From NCBI RefSeq assembly GCF_021026095.1, contig NZ_JAJNCU010000004.1, positions 1 through 64,000 of the forward strand: 64,000 nt of DNA, read 5' to 3'. The DNA comes from Salinicoccus halitifaciens (GTDB lineage Bacteria > Bacillota > Bacilli > Staphylococcales > Salinicoccaceae). Of this stretch, positions 19,975 to 31,387 are shown piece by piece. The notes under the pieces were generated by a model. That model saw only the letters and a list, made by a program, of their open reading frames with translations, made no database searches and had not been told where the DNA came from. How positions within the stretch are numbered: position 1 is the first letter of the stretch; each line of letters starts with the position of its first letter. Made by a program: the position numbers and the translations under genes.

Positions 19975-20442
19975 TCTTTCACCTCAAAAATTTATCTCAC
20001 ATAATAGAGATTGTACCATAATTCCATACCTAAAAAAATAAATATTATGTTCATTATGCGAACTTTCCCGGTTTCCGTGAAGTTTGAACATATTGGCCCG
20101 AAGTGTTGGGCTGGTGGGGATGTCTTTATTCTTCTAGTCTCAATTTCTGTTCTGATCCTTCTATATTTGCGGAACCTTGAAGTGTTTTAGGGTCAACGTT
20201 GCGAATACAGCACTTGGTTTCGCAACCTTCTGCCGAGTTCTGGGTCAATGTTGCGAATACAGCACCCGGTTTCGCAACCCTCTGCCGAGTTCTGGGTCAA
20301 TGTTGCGAATACAGCGCCCGGTTTCGCAACCTTCTGTCGAGTTCTGGGTCAATGTTGCGAATACAACACCCGGTTTCGCAACCCTAGACCGAGTGCCGGG
20401 GCAACGTTGCGAGTACAGCAGCTCAATATTTCTAACACGCCC
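19975..20442. other. 468-nt intergenic region with hairpin array
   Basis: This lies between the NERD gene and yidC, both minus strand. It should contain the yidC promoter near 19990-20060, which I did not resolve. The upper half (20146-20420) is a 52-bp-period repeat array. Open frames here (for example 20177-20569) arise from the repeat and switch frame each unit, because 52 is not a multiple of 3, so they are not genes. Confidence 0.6.
20198..20420. repeat. 52-bp tandem repeat array of identical hairpin stems
   Basis: Unit starts fall at 20198, 20250, 20302, 20354 and 20406, an exact 52-bp period. Four units contain a perfect 8-bp inverted repeat GTTGCGAA ... TTCGCAAC with a 13-nt loop that varies slightly (TACAGCACTTGGT, TACAGCACCCGGT, TACAGCGCCCGGT, TACAACACCCGGT). 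They are joined by a linker of about 23 nt close to CTTCTGCCGAGTTCTGGGTCAAT. The fifth unit is truncated (GTTGCGAG...), and a decayed copy lies at 20146-20197. The array begins 23 bp past the NERD stop codon. Confidence 0.93.
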
Positions 20443-21342
20443 TCAAAAAGATATATGGCTCTTCTTTCGATGCCTTCTGACACAGCTTTCCGAGATTTCT
20501 CCACCCGAAAATCTGTTTATAATTGTCGGCGTGATCTCCCACGTCCGATTAAGGGTCCTTATTTCATAGACGAGTCTCTTAATCACCTCAAGTGGCATCC
20601 AGGTGCTATCGCACCTCAGACATCTGAATCTCTGTTGATTATGTCGGGCTGCCCGCTCCCCGCAATCCCCGCAGAATACCCCTGTTTTCAAATCTTCAAA
20701 TAAAACCCCGACATCGCCCTGGTATTGGGATTCGACCAGCCGCTCCGCTTCAAGCCTTTCGACCAGATCGGAATGATCATAGCGGTTTGGATGCAGCACC
20801 TTCCTCAACTTCTTCCGCACATTGCTACATAGGAGGATTTCAGGTTTATCGGGCAGCCTGAATATGGTCTGATCAGGATTTATGAAGACGATCGTGCCAT
20901 AAAGGTTGATATTGAAGCCTGCCTTGTCCAAGAACCCCTGCAACGCGACTTTCTGCCTCCCCACCTGCAGCATCGGATCCCCGAACTTCCTGCCGTTTTC
21001 ATATGTCCACTGTCCCTCTACGTAAATCAGGTCAAAATTATAGTTCTTCACTTCAAAAGTGAACATTCTGTCCCCGGCGATGATGATGTTATCGATCTGG
21101 ATTTCCTGGTCGACGCTCGACTCCGCTTTCGTCTGACTGCCGTTCCTTCCAACTTTAAAACAAAAATCCTTCATGTGAATAAACTCCACATCACGGAAAT
21201 CTTCTTCCAAAATGTGATCGAACTCCACTTCACCTGCATAACCGCCCGCCAGTACTTTCAGCTCGTTCAGATCTGCTTCCGATAAATCGCAGCGGTATGA
21301 AAGTATCTCCAGCTGCCTGTGTCTCCGGCTTTTATTCCTCAA
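20443..21342 (-). CDS. NERD-domain predicted nuclease with C-terminal zinc ribbon
   Basis: This 299-residue protein has a NERD (nuclease-related) domain. It shows GEVEFD (about 38), IDNIII with Asp 84, and FEVKNYN with Glu 97 and Lys 99, the D...ExK core of restriction-endonuclease-like folds, so catalytic activity is possible. A zinc-ribbon-like motif follows with Cys 224, 227, 241 and 244 (CGDC ... CLRC), suited to nucleic-acid binding. The start is TTG at 21342 after AAGGGGGAAA. The substrate is unknown. It is flanked 3' by the 52-bp hairpin array, and its upstream region shares sequence with the region upstream of ssb. Confidence 0.82.
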   Translation of the reverse strand: MRNKSRRHRQLEILSYRCDLSEADLNELKVLAGGYAGEVEFDHILEEDFRDVEFIHMKDFCFKVGRNGSQTKAESSVDQEIQIDNIIIAGDRMFTFEVKNYNFDLIYVEGQWTYENGRKFGDPMLQVGRQKVALQGFLDKAGFNINLYGTIVFINPDQTIFRLPDKPEILLCSNVRKKLRKVLHPNRYDHSDLVERLEAERLVESQYQGDVGVLFEDLKTGVFCGDCGERAARHNQQRFRCLRCDSTWMPLEVIKRLVYEIRTLNRTWEITPTIINRFSGGEISESCVRRHRKKSHISF

Positions 21343-21391
21343 TGGCTTTCCCCCTTATAAATTGTCCTCCTTCGTATAATATTATGGATTT

Positions 21392-21510
21392 GAATTGTGC
21401 ACACATCGCAACAATTCAATTTCTGTCGGTAAAAAATGCAGTTATCAGATTTCCGACCCCGGTTTTCAACAGAATTGCAAAAACTGCGCGCAGAAATACA
21501 AAAATCGTAA
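21392..21510. repeat. intergenic element A (related to 23669-23790)
   Basis: This segment, about 50 nt upstream of the NERD start, shares collinear blocks with element B upstream of ssb. These are GAATT, then 17 nt on CAACAATTCAATTTCTGT (21409), then 82 nt on CAGAAATAC (21491), preceded by AAAACTG and AACAGA. Spacings are preserved within 1 nt in B. Confidence 0.6.
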
Positions 21511-21517
21511 AAAACAA

Positions 21518-21553
21518 AAAAGTACGGACAAGCATCACTTGTCCGTACTTTTA
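21518..21553 (-). terminator. terminator of the LysM protein gene
   Basis: The stem AAGTACGGACAAG / CTTGTCCGTACTT has a 5-nt loop. On the minus strand it is followed by TTTTTTGTTTTTT, 15 nt after the stop codon. Confidence 0.9.
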
Positions 21554-21567
21554 AATCATAAATTATA

Positions 21568-22530
21568 TTACAGTCTAGCACCACATACAGGCCAAGGCTG
21601 TGCGCCTCTGTCCGCGTAAAGCGCCTGGGCTCTTTGTGTCTGCTCAGCTGCTGAAGCCTGGGATGGAAGTCCTGTTCCACCTACTGATTGCCAAGTCTGT
21701 ACGTCAAACTGGTAAAGACCGTGGTAAAGGCCGTTTGCACTTACGATGCTTGCATCTCCGCCTGATTCACATGCTGCAAGCGCGCCCCAGTTTTGGCCGC
21801 CGCTGTTGCTTGGTGCAGCTGCCTGGTTCTGAGTTTGAACCGGCTCCTGCTGTGCTGGTGCCTGTTCAGCTGCTGGCTCTTCATATACTTCTTCTTCAAC
21901 AACTTCTGCTGCCGGTTCTTCGTATACTACTTCTTCTTCAACAACTTCTGCTGCCGGCTCTTCATATACTACTTCTTCTTCGACAACCTCAGTTGCAGGC
22001 TCTTCGTATACTACTTCTTCTTCGACAACTTCAGCTGCTGGCTCTTCATATACTACTTCCTCTTCAACAACTTCTGCTGGCTCTTCGTATACTACTTCCT
22101 CTTCAACAACTTCCGGAGCTTGTACAGGGGCAACTTCAGCCACTGCATCTTTTGAAACGATCAATTCGTTACCAGGGAAAATCAAATCTGAAGTTAAATT
22201 ATTCAGGTCCATCAGTTCTTTGACAGTCAGGTCGAATTCCACTGCGATTTCAAACAGTGTATCGCCAGGCTGGATTACATAGACGCCGGCTTCAGTTTCT
22301 GCTTTTTCTTCTGCAACTTCAGCTACCTGAAGCACTTGTCCAGGGAAAATCAAATCTGATGAAAGATCATTTGCTGCCTTCAAAGCAGATACCGTTGTGG
22401 AATTGGCTGCTGCGATTTCCGATAAAGTGTCACCTGATTGTACTTCATGTCCTTTTTCAGAAGCTTCCGCGTTGGCTGCAATGATTGATGAAACAGCGAC
22501 TGCTGTTCCTACTGATAATAATTTTTTCAT
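21568..22530 (-). CDS. secreted LysM protein with transglycosylase-like C-terminal domain
   Basis: This 320-residue cell-wall protein has a signal peptide (about 1-23, AANAEAS cleavage region), LysM domains at about 27-70 and 82-125, six near-identical Glu/Val/Tyr/Pro repeats at 140-221, a Gln/Pro/Ala linker, and a C-terminal catalytic-type domain (QNWGALAACESGGD, Glu 255; then GLYHGLYQFDVQTWQSVGGTG). The C-terminus resembles SceD/IsaA/Rpf-like lytic transglycosylases, so peptidoglycan cleavage is the likely role. Its place before ssb-fabZ matches sceD in S. aureus. A WalR-type box upstream points to control by the WalKR wall-stress system. Confidence 0.88.
   Translation of the reverse strand: MKKLLSVGTAVAVSSIIAANAEASEKGHEVQSGDTLSEIAAANSTTVSALKAANDLSSDLIFPGQVLQVAEVAEEKAETEAGVYVIQPGDTLFEIAVEFDLTVKELMDLNNLTSDLIFPGNELIVSKDAVAEVAPVQAPEVVEEEVVYEEPAEVVEEEVVYEEPAAEVVEEEVVYEEPATEVVEEEVVYEEPAAEVVEEEVVYEEPAAEVVEEEVYEEPAAEQAPAQQEPVQTQNQAAAPSNSGGQNWGALAACESGGDASIVSANGLYHGLYQFDVQTWQSVGGTGLPSQASAAEQTQRAQALYADRGAQPWPVCGARL
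21868..22113 (-). repeat. in-frame 39/42-bp tandem repeats in the LysM gene
   Basis: Six units encode variants of EVVEEEVVYEEPAA (units of 13 or 14 residues, residues 140-221). The DNA units are nearly identical, so slippage could add or remove units without a frameshift. The acidic linker probably spans the wall between the LysM anchor and the catalytic domain. Confidence 0.9.
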
Positions 22531-22639
22531 TAAGATATTTCCTCCTGTTTTTTACCCGTATATATTAGAAATTCTATATTTGACTGATTCGTTTAATGTT
22601 TTCCTAATCGCTAAGTAGAACTATAACAGATAAAAATAT

Positions 22640-22693
22640 TTCATAGGTTACAGGAAGATAAAATGTAAAGCCTTCTTTTACAGTAATGTTACA
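22640..22693 (-). promoter_or_regulatory. promoter and WalR-type box for the LysM gene
   Basis: On the minus strand TGTAAC-ATTAC-TGTAAA (22693-22677) is an exact WalR consensus TGTWAH-N5-TGTWAH. Eight nt further is TTTACA (22669-22664), an 18-bp spacer and TATGAA (22645-22640), a plausible -35/-10. The transcript would have a ~100-nt leader. The box is seen; regulation by WalR is inferred. Confidence 0.72.
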
Positions 22694-22921
22694 AAAAGAT
22701 TTCTCAGGCCTCCTGAATGTTGCAGACAGGCATAATGAATTGTCATGATTCACAGTTTACATCTTTAGTGTTAAATAAAACCCTCGGAAAACGTTGCCAT
22801 ATCAAGGCCCAAAGCAACCGGGCAGAAAACACCGATTAATCATCCACAAATCATATAGTCAGACAACTGTAATAAACTCCCCGAGACTGTAACAAAAAAA
22901 TTCATATTTATTTTACAAACG

Positions 22922-22975
22922 ACAAAAAAAGACATCATCCGGTATCTTTACGCAGATAAAATACCGTATGATGTC
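22922..22975 (-). terminator. ssb terminator
   Basis: A long stem is formed on the minus strand by GACATCAT-ACGGTAT and ATACCG-GATGATGTC around a ~15-nt loop, with one bulge. It is followed by TTTTTTTGTCG. Confidence 0.8.
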
Positions 22976-23041
22976 AGTTGTGAGTGTGAATGGTTGGATG
23001 CAGGATGGTTAAAAGGTTTTTGGGGTGTTCGTCTGGTTCAT

Positions 23042-23629
23042 TCAGGCGAGGACTTTTTCCTCGCCCGGTTCTTCTTCATTTTCATGGGATGCTTCAATCT
23101 CAATTTCCTCAGCTTCATTGATCATTTTTTCAAGGATCTCGACATTCTTATCCTTGATTGGTTCTTTAAGTGATGCATCGCGGGCAGTTTCATTGAAATT
23201 ACTTTTTGTGAGCGTCAATATCCGTTCCTCTCCAACGAAGTCATAACGGTTGTAATTTCTGATTGCTTCATTGATCAGTTCATTCGGGTTTTTGATGTTC
23301 GGGCTGTTATTCAATTTTTCCGGTATCAGTTTGACACTTTCAGCCCATACTTCCATCCGGTATTCTTTTGTACCGGTTTCTGTCGTGTGCATGGTCGTGG
23401 CGAGCTGTCCGCTCACACAGATGATCTGGCCGTCACTGAGGCTGTCCAGTAAATTCGGGATCGCTTTGCCGAATCCTTTACAATAGATGAAATGTACTTC
23501 ATGATCGCGCTTATGATCTTTCGGTATTCTGATTGTTGCCAGGATGAACGAGTTCACTTGTGTATTGTTGCCCTGCTTCACCGAAATATTCCTGACCAGC
23601 TCCCCGACTAGCACTACTTTGTTCAGCAT
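23042..23629 (-). CDS. ssb: single-stranded DNA-binding protein, divergent
   Basis: This 195-residue protein has an N-terminal OB fold of the SSB family (MLNKVVLVGELVRNISVKQGNN ... VHFIYCKGFGKAIPNLLDSLSDGQIICVSGQLATT ... EVWAESVKLIP, to about residue 103). The C-terminal half is unusual: Glu/Lys-rich, ending EEPGEEKVLA, without the DDDIPF-type tip that recruits partner enzymes in housekeeping SSB. Its position near fabZ matches the second SSB gene (ssbB/ywpH) of Bacilli, which is competence-related there. AAGGAGGTGG precedes ATG 23629. Confidence 0.88.
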   Translation of the reverse strand: MLNKVVLVGELVRNISVKQGNNTQVNSFILATIRIPKDHKRDHEVHFIYCKGFGKAIPNLLDSLSDGQIICVSGQLATTMHTTETGTKEYRMEVWAESVKLIPEKLNNSPNIKNPNELINEAIRNYNRYDFVGEERILTLTKSNFNETARDASLKEPIKDKNVEILEKMINEAEEIEIEASHENEEEPGEEKVLA

Positions 23630-23668
23630 TGGTCCACCTCCTTCCTGCTATCAGATTAAAGTGCTGCT

Positions 23669-23790
23669 GAATTTTCTGCAAATGACAACAATTTAATTTT
23701 TGTGGCAAGTATTATACAATAAACTTATAACTGTACCCAAAAATGAACAGATATCGGAAAACTGTCTGCAGAAATACGAAATCTGTAGTT
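23669..23790. repeat. intergenic element B (related to 21392-21510)
   Basis: This lies about 40 nt upstream of the ssb start, between divergent ssb and ywpF. The blocks GAATT, CAACAATTTAATTTTTGT (23686), AACAGA, AAAACTG and CAGAAATAC (23769) occur in the order and spacing of element A. On the minus strand it includes TTGGGT, 18 bp and TATAAT, a likely ssb promoter that element A does not clearly share. Confidence 0.6.
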
Positions 23791-23812
23791 TTTGAAAATT
23801 AAGGGGGATTTC

Positions 23813-24235
23813 ATGAAGTCTTTTAAGATTGTAGAGATAAAGATGCAGGATGAAAACAACTATATCATTCTGGATTTGATTGACGGGGTCATCATAAATA
23901 ACGAAGCCGGGAAAGATTCATGGATTGTCGAAGTCGCCACCTCGGAGGATTTCAAAGATATACTTGAGAGTTTCGTCGGCACTGATGTAAGGCTTTTGAT
24001 CCGGATCACAAGGGCGTCCAACACGCCGGCACTCTTCAAGGGCAAGTTCATGGAGATGAACAGTATCAGTGTCGGATTGTCCCTCCTGTTCATCGGGGAT
24101 ATCATCCAGCAGAGTCCTCATTACGCAGAAGAACTGCTTGAAAAACTAATGGAGGAGAATTACGAGGGTGAAGCGCTGCTCAATGAGTTCAAAGCACGCA
24201 TGGAATCGAAGGAAGATATAAAAACATCCAACTGA
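23813..24235 (+). CDS. YwpF-like family protein
   Basis: A 140-residue protein beginning MKSFKIVEIKMQDENNYIILDLIDGVIINNE, which fits the YwpF-like family found near fabZ in Bacilli. Its function is unknown. The start is ATG 23813, 6 nt after AAGGGGGA; an open frame extends 21 nt upstream. It is divergent from ssb and convergent with fabZ, sharing a hairpin terminator. Confidence 0.8.
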   Translation: MKSFKIVEIKMQDENNYIILDLIDGVIINNEAGKDSWIVEVATSEDFKDILESFVGTDVRLLIRITRASNTPALFKGKFMEMNSISVGLSLLFIGDIIQQSPHYAEELLEKLMEENYEGEALLNEFKARMESKEDIKTSN

Positions 24236-24259
24236 TCTTCATCAGTTGGATGTTTTTTT
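24223..24259. terminator. bidirectional terminator ywpF-like / fabZ
   Basis: The perfect 14-bp stem AACATCCAACTGAT / ATCAGTTGGATGTT has a 4-nt loop CTTC and a T-run on the plus side and A-run on the other. Both convergent stop codons lie inside it. Confidence 0.92.
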
Positions 24260-24682
24260 GTCCTGGATGGCAAAAGTGATTTCGCACTGGCATGCCACCT
24301 CGCCATCGACAAGGGCGACTGCTTTGCCTTTGCCGATTGGACCTTTCAATTTTGTGATTTCCACAGTTAATTCAAGTGTGTCCCCGGGCGTGACCTGACG
24401 CCTGAATTTACACTTGTCGATGCCTGCAAAGAAGGCAAGCTTCCCTTTGAACTCGGGCTGCTGCAGCAATGCTACGCCGCCCACCTGGGCAAGGGCCTCC
24501 ACTATGAGGACGCCCGGCATTACAGCATATTCCGGAAAATGCCCCGGGAAGAACGGTTCATTTCCTGAAACCTGTTTTATCCCTGTGCATTTCACGCCGG
24601 GTTCGATTTCCGTTACACGGTCAATCAGTAAAAACGGGGGTCTATGCGGGATGATTGCTTTAATCTGATCATAAGTAAGCAT
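24242..24682 (-). CDS. fabZ: 3-hydroxyacyl-ACP dehydratase FabZ
   Basis: FabZ dehydrates 3-hydroxyacyl-ACP in type II fatty acid synthesis. The 146-residue hot-dog-fold protein has [13 protein letters not shown], the catalytic His in [20 protein letters not shown] with the helix Glu, and [17 protein letters not shown]. Only 3 nt separate it from the epuA-like gene upstream, so they are co-transcribed with murA. Confidence 0.96.
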   Translation of the reverse strand: MLTYDQIKAIIPHRPPFLLIDRVTEIEPGVKCTGIKQVSGNEPFFPGHFPEYAVMPGVLIVEALAQVGGVALLQQPEFKGKLAFFAGIDKCKFRRQVTPGDTLELTVEITKLKGPIGKGKAVALVDGEVACQCEITFAIQDKKTSN

Positions 24683-24685
24683 ATT

Positions 24686-24874
24686 TTATACCTCTGTTAA
24701 ATTAATGATGTGTTCCCAGGTTTCCAGCCTGAATACTTCGAACGGATTATCCAGAATACCGTAGCCGATCATCAGTCCTGCAAAGAAAACGATGATTGCC
24801 ACGTACAGGAATAATAGAATGCGAACAACCAGGGGAAAACGTCTGTGAACCAGTTTTTTCGGCGTTTCTTCCAT
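24686..24874 (-). CDS. small membrane protein, EpuA / DUF (RNAP beta-like) family
   Basis: A 62-residue protein with a basic N-terminus (KKLVHRRFPLVVR) and one transmembrane helix (about 17-41), then a short extracytoplasmic end. Proteins of this kind between murA and fabZ are annotated as EpuA family, often mislabelled RNA polymerase beta subunit. The role is unknown. It lies 3 nt before fabZ and 14 nt after murA. Confidence 0.75.
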   Translation of the reverse strand: MEETPKKLVHRRFPLVVRILLFLYVAIIVFFAGLMIGYGILDNPFEVFRLETWEHIINLTEV

Positions 24875-24888
24875 ATTAAAACCTCACT

Positions 24889-26178
24889 CTAGTTAGTCAC
24901 CGGTTCTTTCGTCTTATCCGTGTCACTAACTCTTTCAATATCGGCACCTAACCGGCTCAATTTTCCGTGAAAATCGACATAACCGCGATCCAGATGCCTA
25001 AGTTCCGTAACTACAGTATAACCTTCGGCTGCCAATCCTGCCAGTATCAATGCTGCAGCTGCCCTCAGGTCAGTTGCTTTGACGCGCGCACCCTGCAGGT
25101 TTTCTACACCCTTCACCATCGCAGTGTTCTCATCAAGCAGGATGTTGGCATTCATATGAGAGAACTCGTCGACATGCATGAAGCGGTTTTCGAATATCGT
25201 CTCAGTGATGGTGCTCGTACCTTTGACTGTCGTCAGGAGTGCCATCATCTGACTCTGCATATCGGTCGGGAAACCCGGATGCGGCATGGTTTTGACTTTG
25301 ATGGGCTTTAAATTCTCAGCAGGGATGACCGTGACTTCGCTTCCGTTCTCCACCATTTTCACGCCCATATCTTCAAGTTTGGAGACAAGTGCGGACAGAT
25401 GATCAAGGACGACATTCTTCAAAGTGATTTCACTTTTTGTGATCGCTCCGGCAATCATGAAAGTCCCGGCTTCGATCCTGTCCGGGATGACTTCATGATC
25501 GGCCCCTCTTAATTCCTCTGCACCTTCTATGATGATATGGCTTGTTCCGGCACCTTTGACATTCCCGCCCATTGCGTTGATATACTTGGCAAGATCCTCG
25601 ATTTCCGGTTCCATCGCCACGTTTTCAAGATGCGTCGTACCGTCAGCAAGGCTTGCAGCCATTATCAGGTTCTGCGTCGCACCGACACTCGGGAAATCAA
25701 GGGTGATTCTTGCACCTTTCAACTGCCCGTCGGTGTATCCTTCAATATTGCCATCGACGTTTGAAAAAGAGGCGCCCATCTTTTCAAGCCCTTTGATATG
25801 CTGCTCAATCGGCCGGCTGCCGATTGCACAACCGCCGGGCATGGCGATCGTACATTTGCCATAACGGGCCAAAAGTGGTCCCATCACGAGCATGCTTGCC
25901 CTCATCTTGCTCACCAGGTCATATGGTGCATTATGGTTCAATCCGTTCGAAGCATCGACTGAAACCGTACTCCCGCCTGTCTCGACTTCTGCACCGAGGA
26001 GCTTCAATAATGTTGTTAAGTTATCCACGTCCGATAGATCCGGGACGTTCGTTATATATGATTTTCCCTTTTCAGGCAGTAAAGAAGCCACCAGTATGGG
26101 CAGTACGGCATTTTTAGATCCTTCTATTGTGACGGAACCCTTTAACTTTTTGCCGCCTTTGACAATTATCTTATCCAT
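24889..26178 (-). CDS. murA: UDP-N-acetylglucosamine 1-carboxyvinyltransferase MurA
   Basis: MurA catalyses the first committed step of peptidoglycan synthesis, adding enolpyruvate to UDP-GlcNAc. The 429-residue EPSP-synthase fold protein has [13 protein letters not shown] near the N-terminus and the fosfomycin-reactive Cys in [16 protein letters not shown] (Cys about 117). A second copy (murZ) is at 44021-45280. Its position upstream of fabZ and downstream of the atp operon matches murAA. Confidence 0.96.
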   Translation of the reverse strand: MDKIIVKGGKKLKGSVTIEGSKNAVLPILVASLLPEKGKSYITNVPDLSDVDNLTTLLKLLGAEVETGGSTVSVDASNGLNHNAPYDLVSKMRASMLVMGPLLARYGKCTIAMPGGCAIGSRPIEQHIKGLEKMGASFSNVDGNIEGYTDGQLKGARITLDFPSVGATQNLIMAASLADGTTHLENVAMEPEIEDLAKYINAMGGNVKGAGTSHIIIEGAEELRGADHEVIPDRIEAGTFMIAGAITKSEITLKNVVLDHLSALVSKLEDMGVKMVENGSEVTVIPAENLKPIKVKTMPHPGFPTDMQSQMMALLTTVKGTSTITETIFENRFMHVDEFSHMNANILLDENTAMVKGVENLQGARVKATDLRAAAALILAGLAAEGYTVVTELRHLDRGYVDFHGKLSRLGADIERVSDTDKTKEPVTN

Positions 26179-26273
26179 TGTTCACACTCCATTAATTAGT
26201 TAAAATACGAACTATTTAACTATAGTCTATATTATAGCTGTCTAAACATCATGTAAAGTTTTTTAGTTGCATT

Positions 26274-26507
26274 TTAATTGAATATTAATGAAGCCTGTTG
26301 AACCAGGGTGAAGAAATCCATGATGAAATTGCTCAAGGCACTGCCGAGCAACACCGATATGACGATCATAAAAAGAATAATTTTACCCGACTCGCCCTTC
26401 CGGAAAAACCTTTGGATGTTCAACCCCTGGACCAGCCAGAAACAGAACATCACACTGAGGATATGCAGTATGATATGCATGAAAGCCAGCTGTGAAAATA
26501 TCATCAA
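26274..26507 (-). CDS. DUF1146 family membrane protein (YwzB-like)
   Basis: A 77-residue protein with two transmembrane helices (about 5-24 and 40-65) and a short charged loop (NIQRFFRKGESGKI). It sits between atpC and murA as ywzB-type genes do in Bacilli. No function is known to me. A terminator after atpC separates it from the atp operon. Confidence 0.78.
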   Translation of the reverse strand: MMIFSQLAFMHIILHILSVMFCFWLVQGLNIQRFFRKGESGKIILFMIVISVLLGSALSNFIMDFFTLVQQASLIFN

Positions 26508-26517
26508 TAATCATCCT

Positions 26518-26549
26518 TTAAAAAAAGCCTGGGGATTCACCCCAAGCTT
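26518..26549 (-). terminator. terminator of the atp operon
   Basis: On the minus strand AAGCTTGGGG-TGAAT-CCCCAGGCTT is followed by TTTTT, beginning at the atpC stop codon. Confidence 0.92.
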
Positions 26550-26953
26550 TACTTGTGTTTTGAAACCTCTATGCGGTTTATTGCGCGTCGCAACGCTAAT
26601 TCTGCACGGTATCTGTCCACTTTTTCATCCTGTGACCGCTGCAGCAATTCTTCTGCACGCTGACGTGCCGCTTCGGCACGTTCCGTGTCTATATCTTCAG
26701 CGAATTCACCTGCTTGAACAAGCACAGTGACCTTGGAAGGATTGATTTCTGCAAATCCTTCAGTTACAGCAAAATATTCATATTGACCGTTTATCTTTGC
26801 CCGCAGACTACCTATTTTAAGTGCAGCTACAGTCGGGATATGTCCACCCATAATACCAAGTTCACCTTGTTTTGACTGAAGTACAATGAGTTCGCAGTCT
26901 TCTTCGAAGAAGACAGAACCATTAGGAGTCACTATGTCGAGTGAAATTGTCAT
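26549..26953 (-). CDS. atpC: ATP synthase subunit epsilon
   Basis: This 134-residue F1 central-stalk subunit couples rotation and can inhibit ATP hydrolysis. An N-terminal beta sandwich (LDIVTPNGSVFFEEDCELIVLQSKQGELGIMGGHIPTVAALKIG) is followed by a helical hairpin (RAEAARQRAEELLQRS ... AELALRRAINRIEVSK). It is the last gene of the operon, 19 nt after atpD. Confidence 0.97.
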   Translation of the reverse strand: MTISLDIVTPNGSVFFEEDCELIVLQSKQGELGIMGGHIPTVAALKIGSLRAKINGQYEYFAVTEGFAEINPSKVTVLVQAGEFAEDIDTERAEAARQRAEELLQRSQDEKVDRYRAELALRRAINRIEVSKHK

Positions 26954-26972
26954 GTGATTTTACCTCCCGATT

Positions 26973-29297
<2,325 letters not shown>

Positions 29298-29318
29298 TTA
29301 TCCTTCTTAGTTTCAGGC

Positions 29319-30839
<1,521 letters not shown>

Positions 30840-30844
30840 TCAAA

Positions 30845-31387
30845 TTAACTATTCGCGTGTGCCTTGAATTGACCTTTTAAAGTGTTCAACTGACCCCGGA
30901 TGGATGCATCGTAAACTTTCGTATCGATGAATACCCTGATGCCGCCGATCAAGTCTTCGTTCACTTCATTTTCAATCAATAATTTTTTCAGTCCGGTCTT
31001 CTTTATGAAGGTTTTGCCGATTTCATCCAGTTCTTCGCCGGATAATTTATAGACGGATTCCACAGTTACATATGCCTGGTTGAAATGCGCATTGTACAGC
31101 TTTATGAAATCCTCGTAGATGCTTTCAATATCGGCCATCTTGCCCTTGTCGGACAAAACACGCAGCATATTGAAGAGCGGCTTTTCAACTTCTTTGAATG
31201 TGTTTTCAACGACCGATTTTCTCTCATCCCTGGAAATCTTTGGATTCGATATGAAATCATGGAAATTCGGCACATTACGCACCGCTTCCATGACTTCTCT
31301 GAAATCGTCTCTGACTTTATTCAATGTTTCATCATCATGGATCGCATTGAAGAGGGCTTTGGAATAGTTATTCGCTGAAATAGCCAT
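30845..31387 (-). CDS. atpH: ATP synthase subunit delta
   Basis: This 180-residue peripheral-stalk subunit links F1 to the b dimer. It has an OSCP-type N-terminal helical domain (ANNYSKALFNAI ... NFHDFISNPKISRDERKSVVE) and the C-terminal LIGGIRVFIDTKVYDASIRGQLNTLK signature. Its start codon overlaps the end of atpF by 1 nt. Confidence 0.96.
   Translation of the reverse strand: MAISANNYSKALFNAIHDDETLNKVRDDFREVMEAVRNVPNFHDFISNPKISRDERKSVVENTFKEVEKPLFNMLRVLSDKGKMADIESIYEDFIKLYNAHFNQAYVTVESVYKLSGEELDEIGKTFIKKTGLKKLLIENEVNEDLIGGIRVFIDTKVYDASIRGQLNTLKGQFKAHANS

Larger units (their letters stand above)
22531..23041. other. 511-nt intergenic region between LysM gene and ssb
   Basis: The left part is the LysM-gene leader and promoter. 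The right end carries the ssb terminator. In between (22700-22920) I see only AT-rich sequence with scattered TGTAAC/TGTAAT half-sites and no convincing open frame or structured RNA. Confidence 0.5.

Noticed and set aside
20198-20420. CRISPR array
   Set aside because: The period is regular and palindromic, but the linkers between hairpins are nearly identical, not unique spacers, and no cas genes are nearby.
20177-20703. Open frames with repeated RVLGQCCEY / FCRVLGQ peptides
   Set aside because: They are translations of the 52-bp repeat. The peptide recurs in three frames because 52 is not a multiple of 3, and there is no ribosome site.
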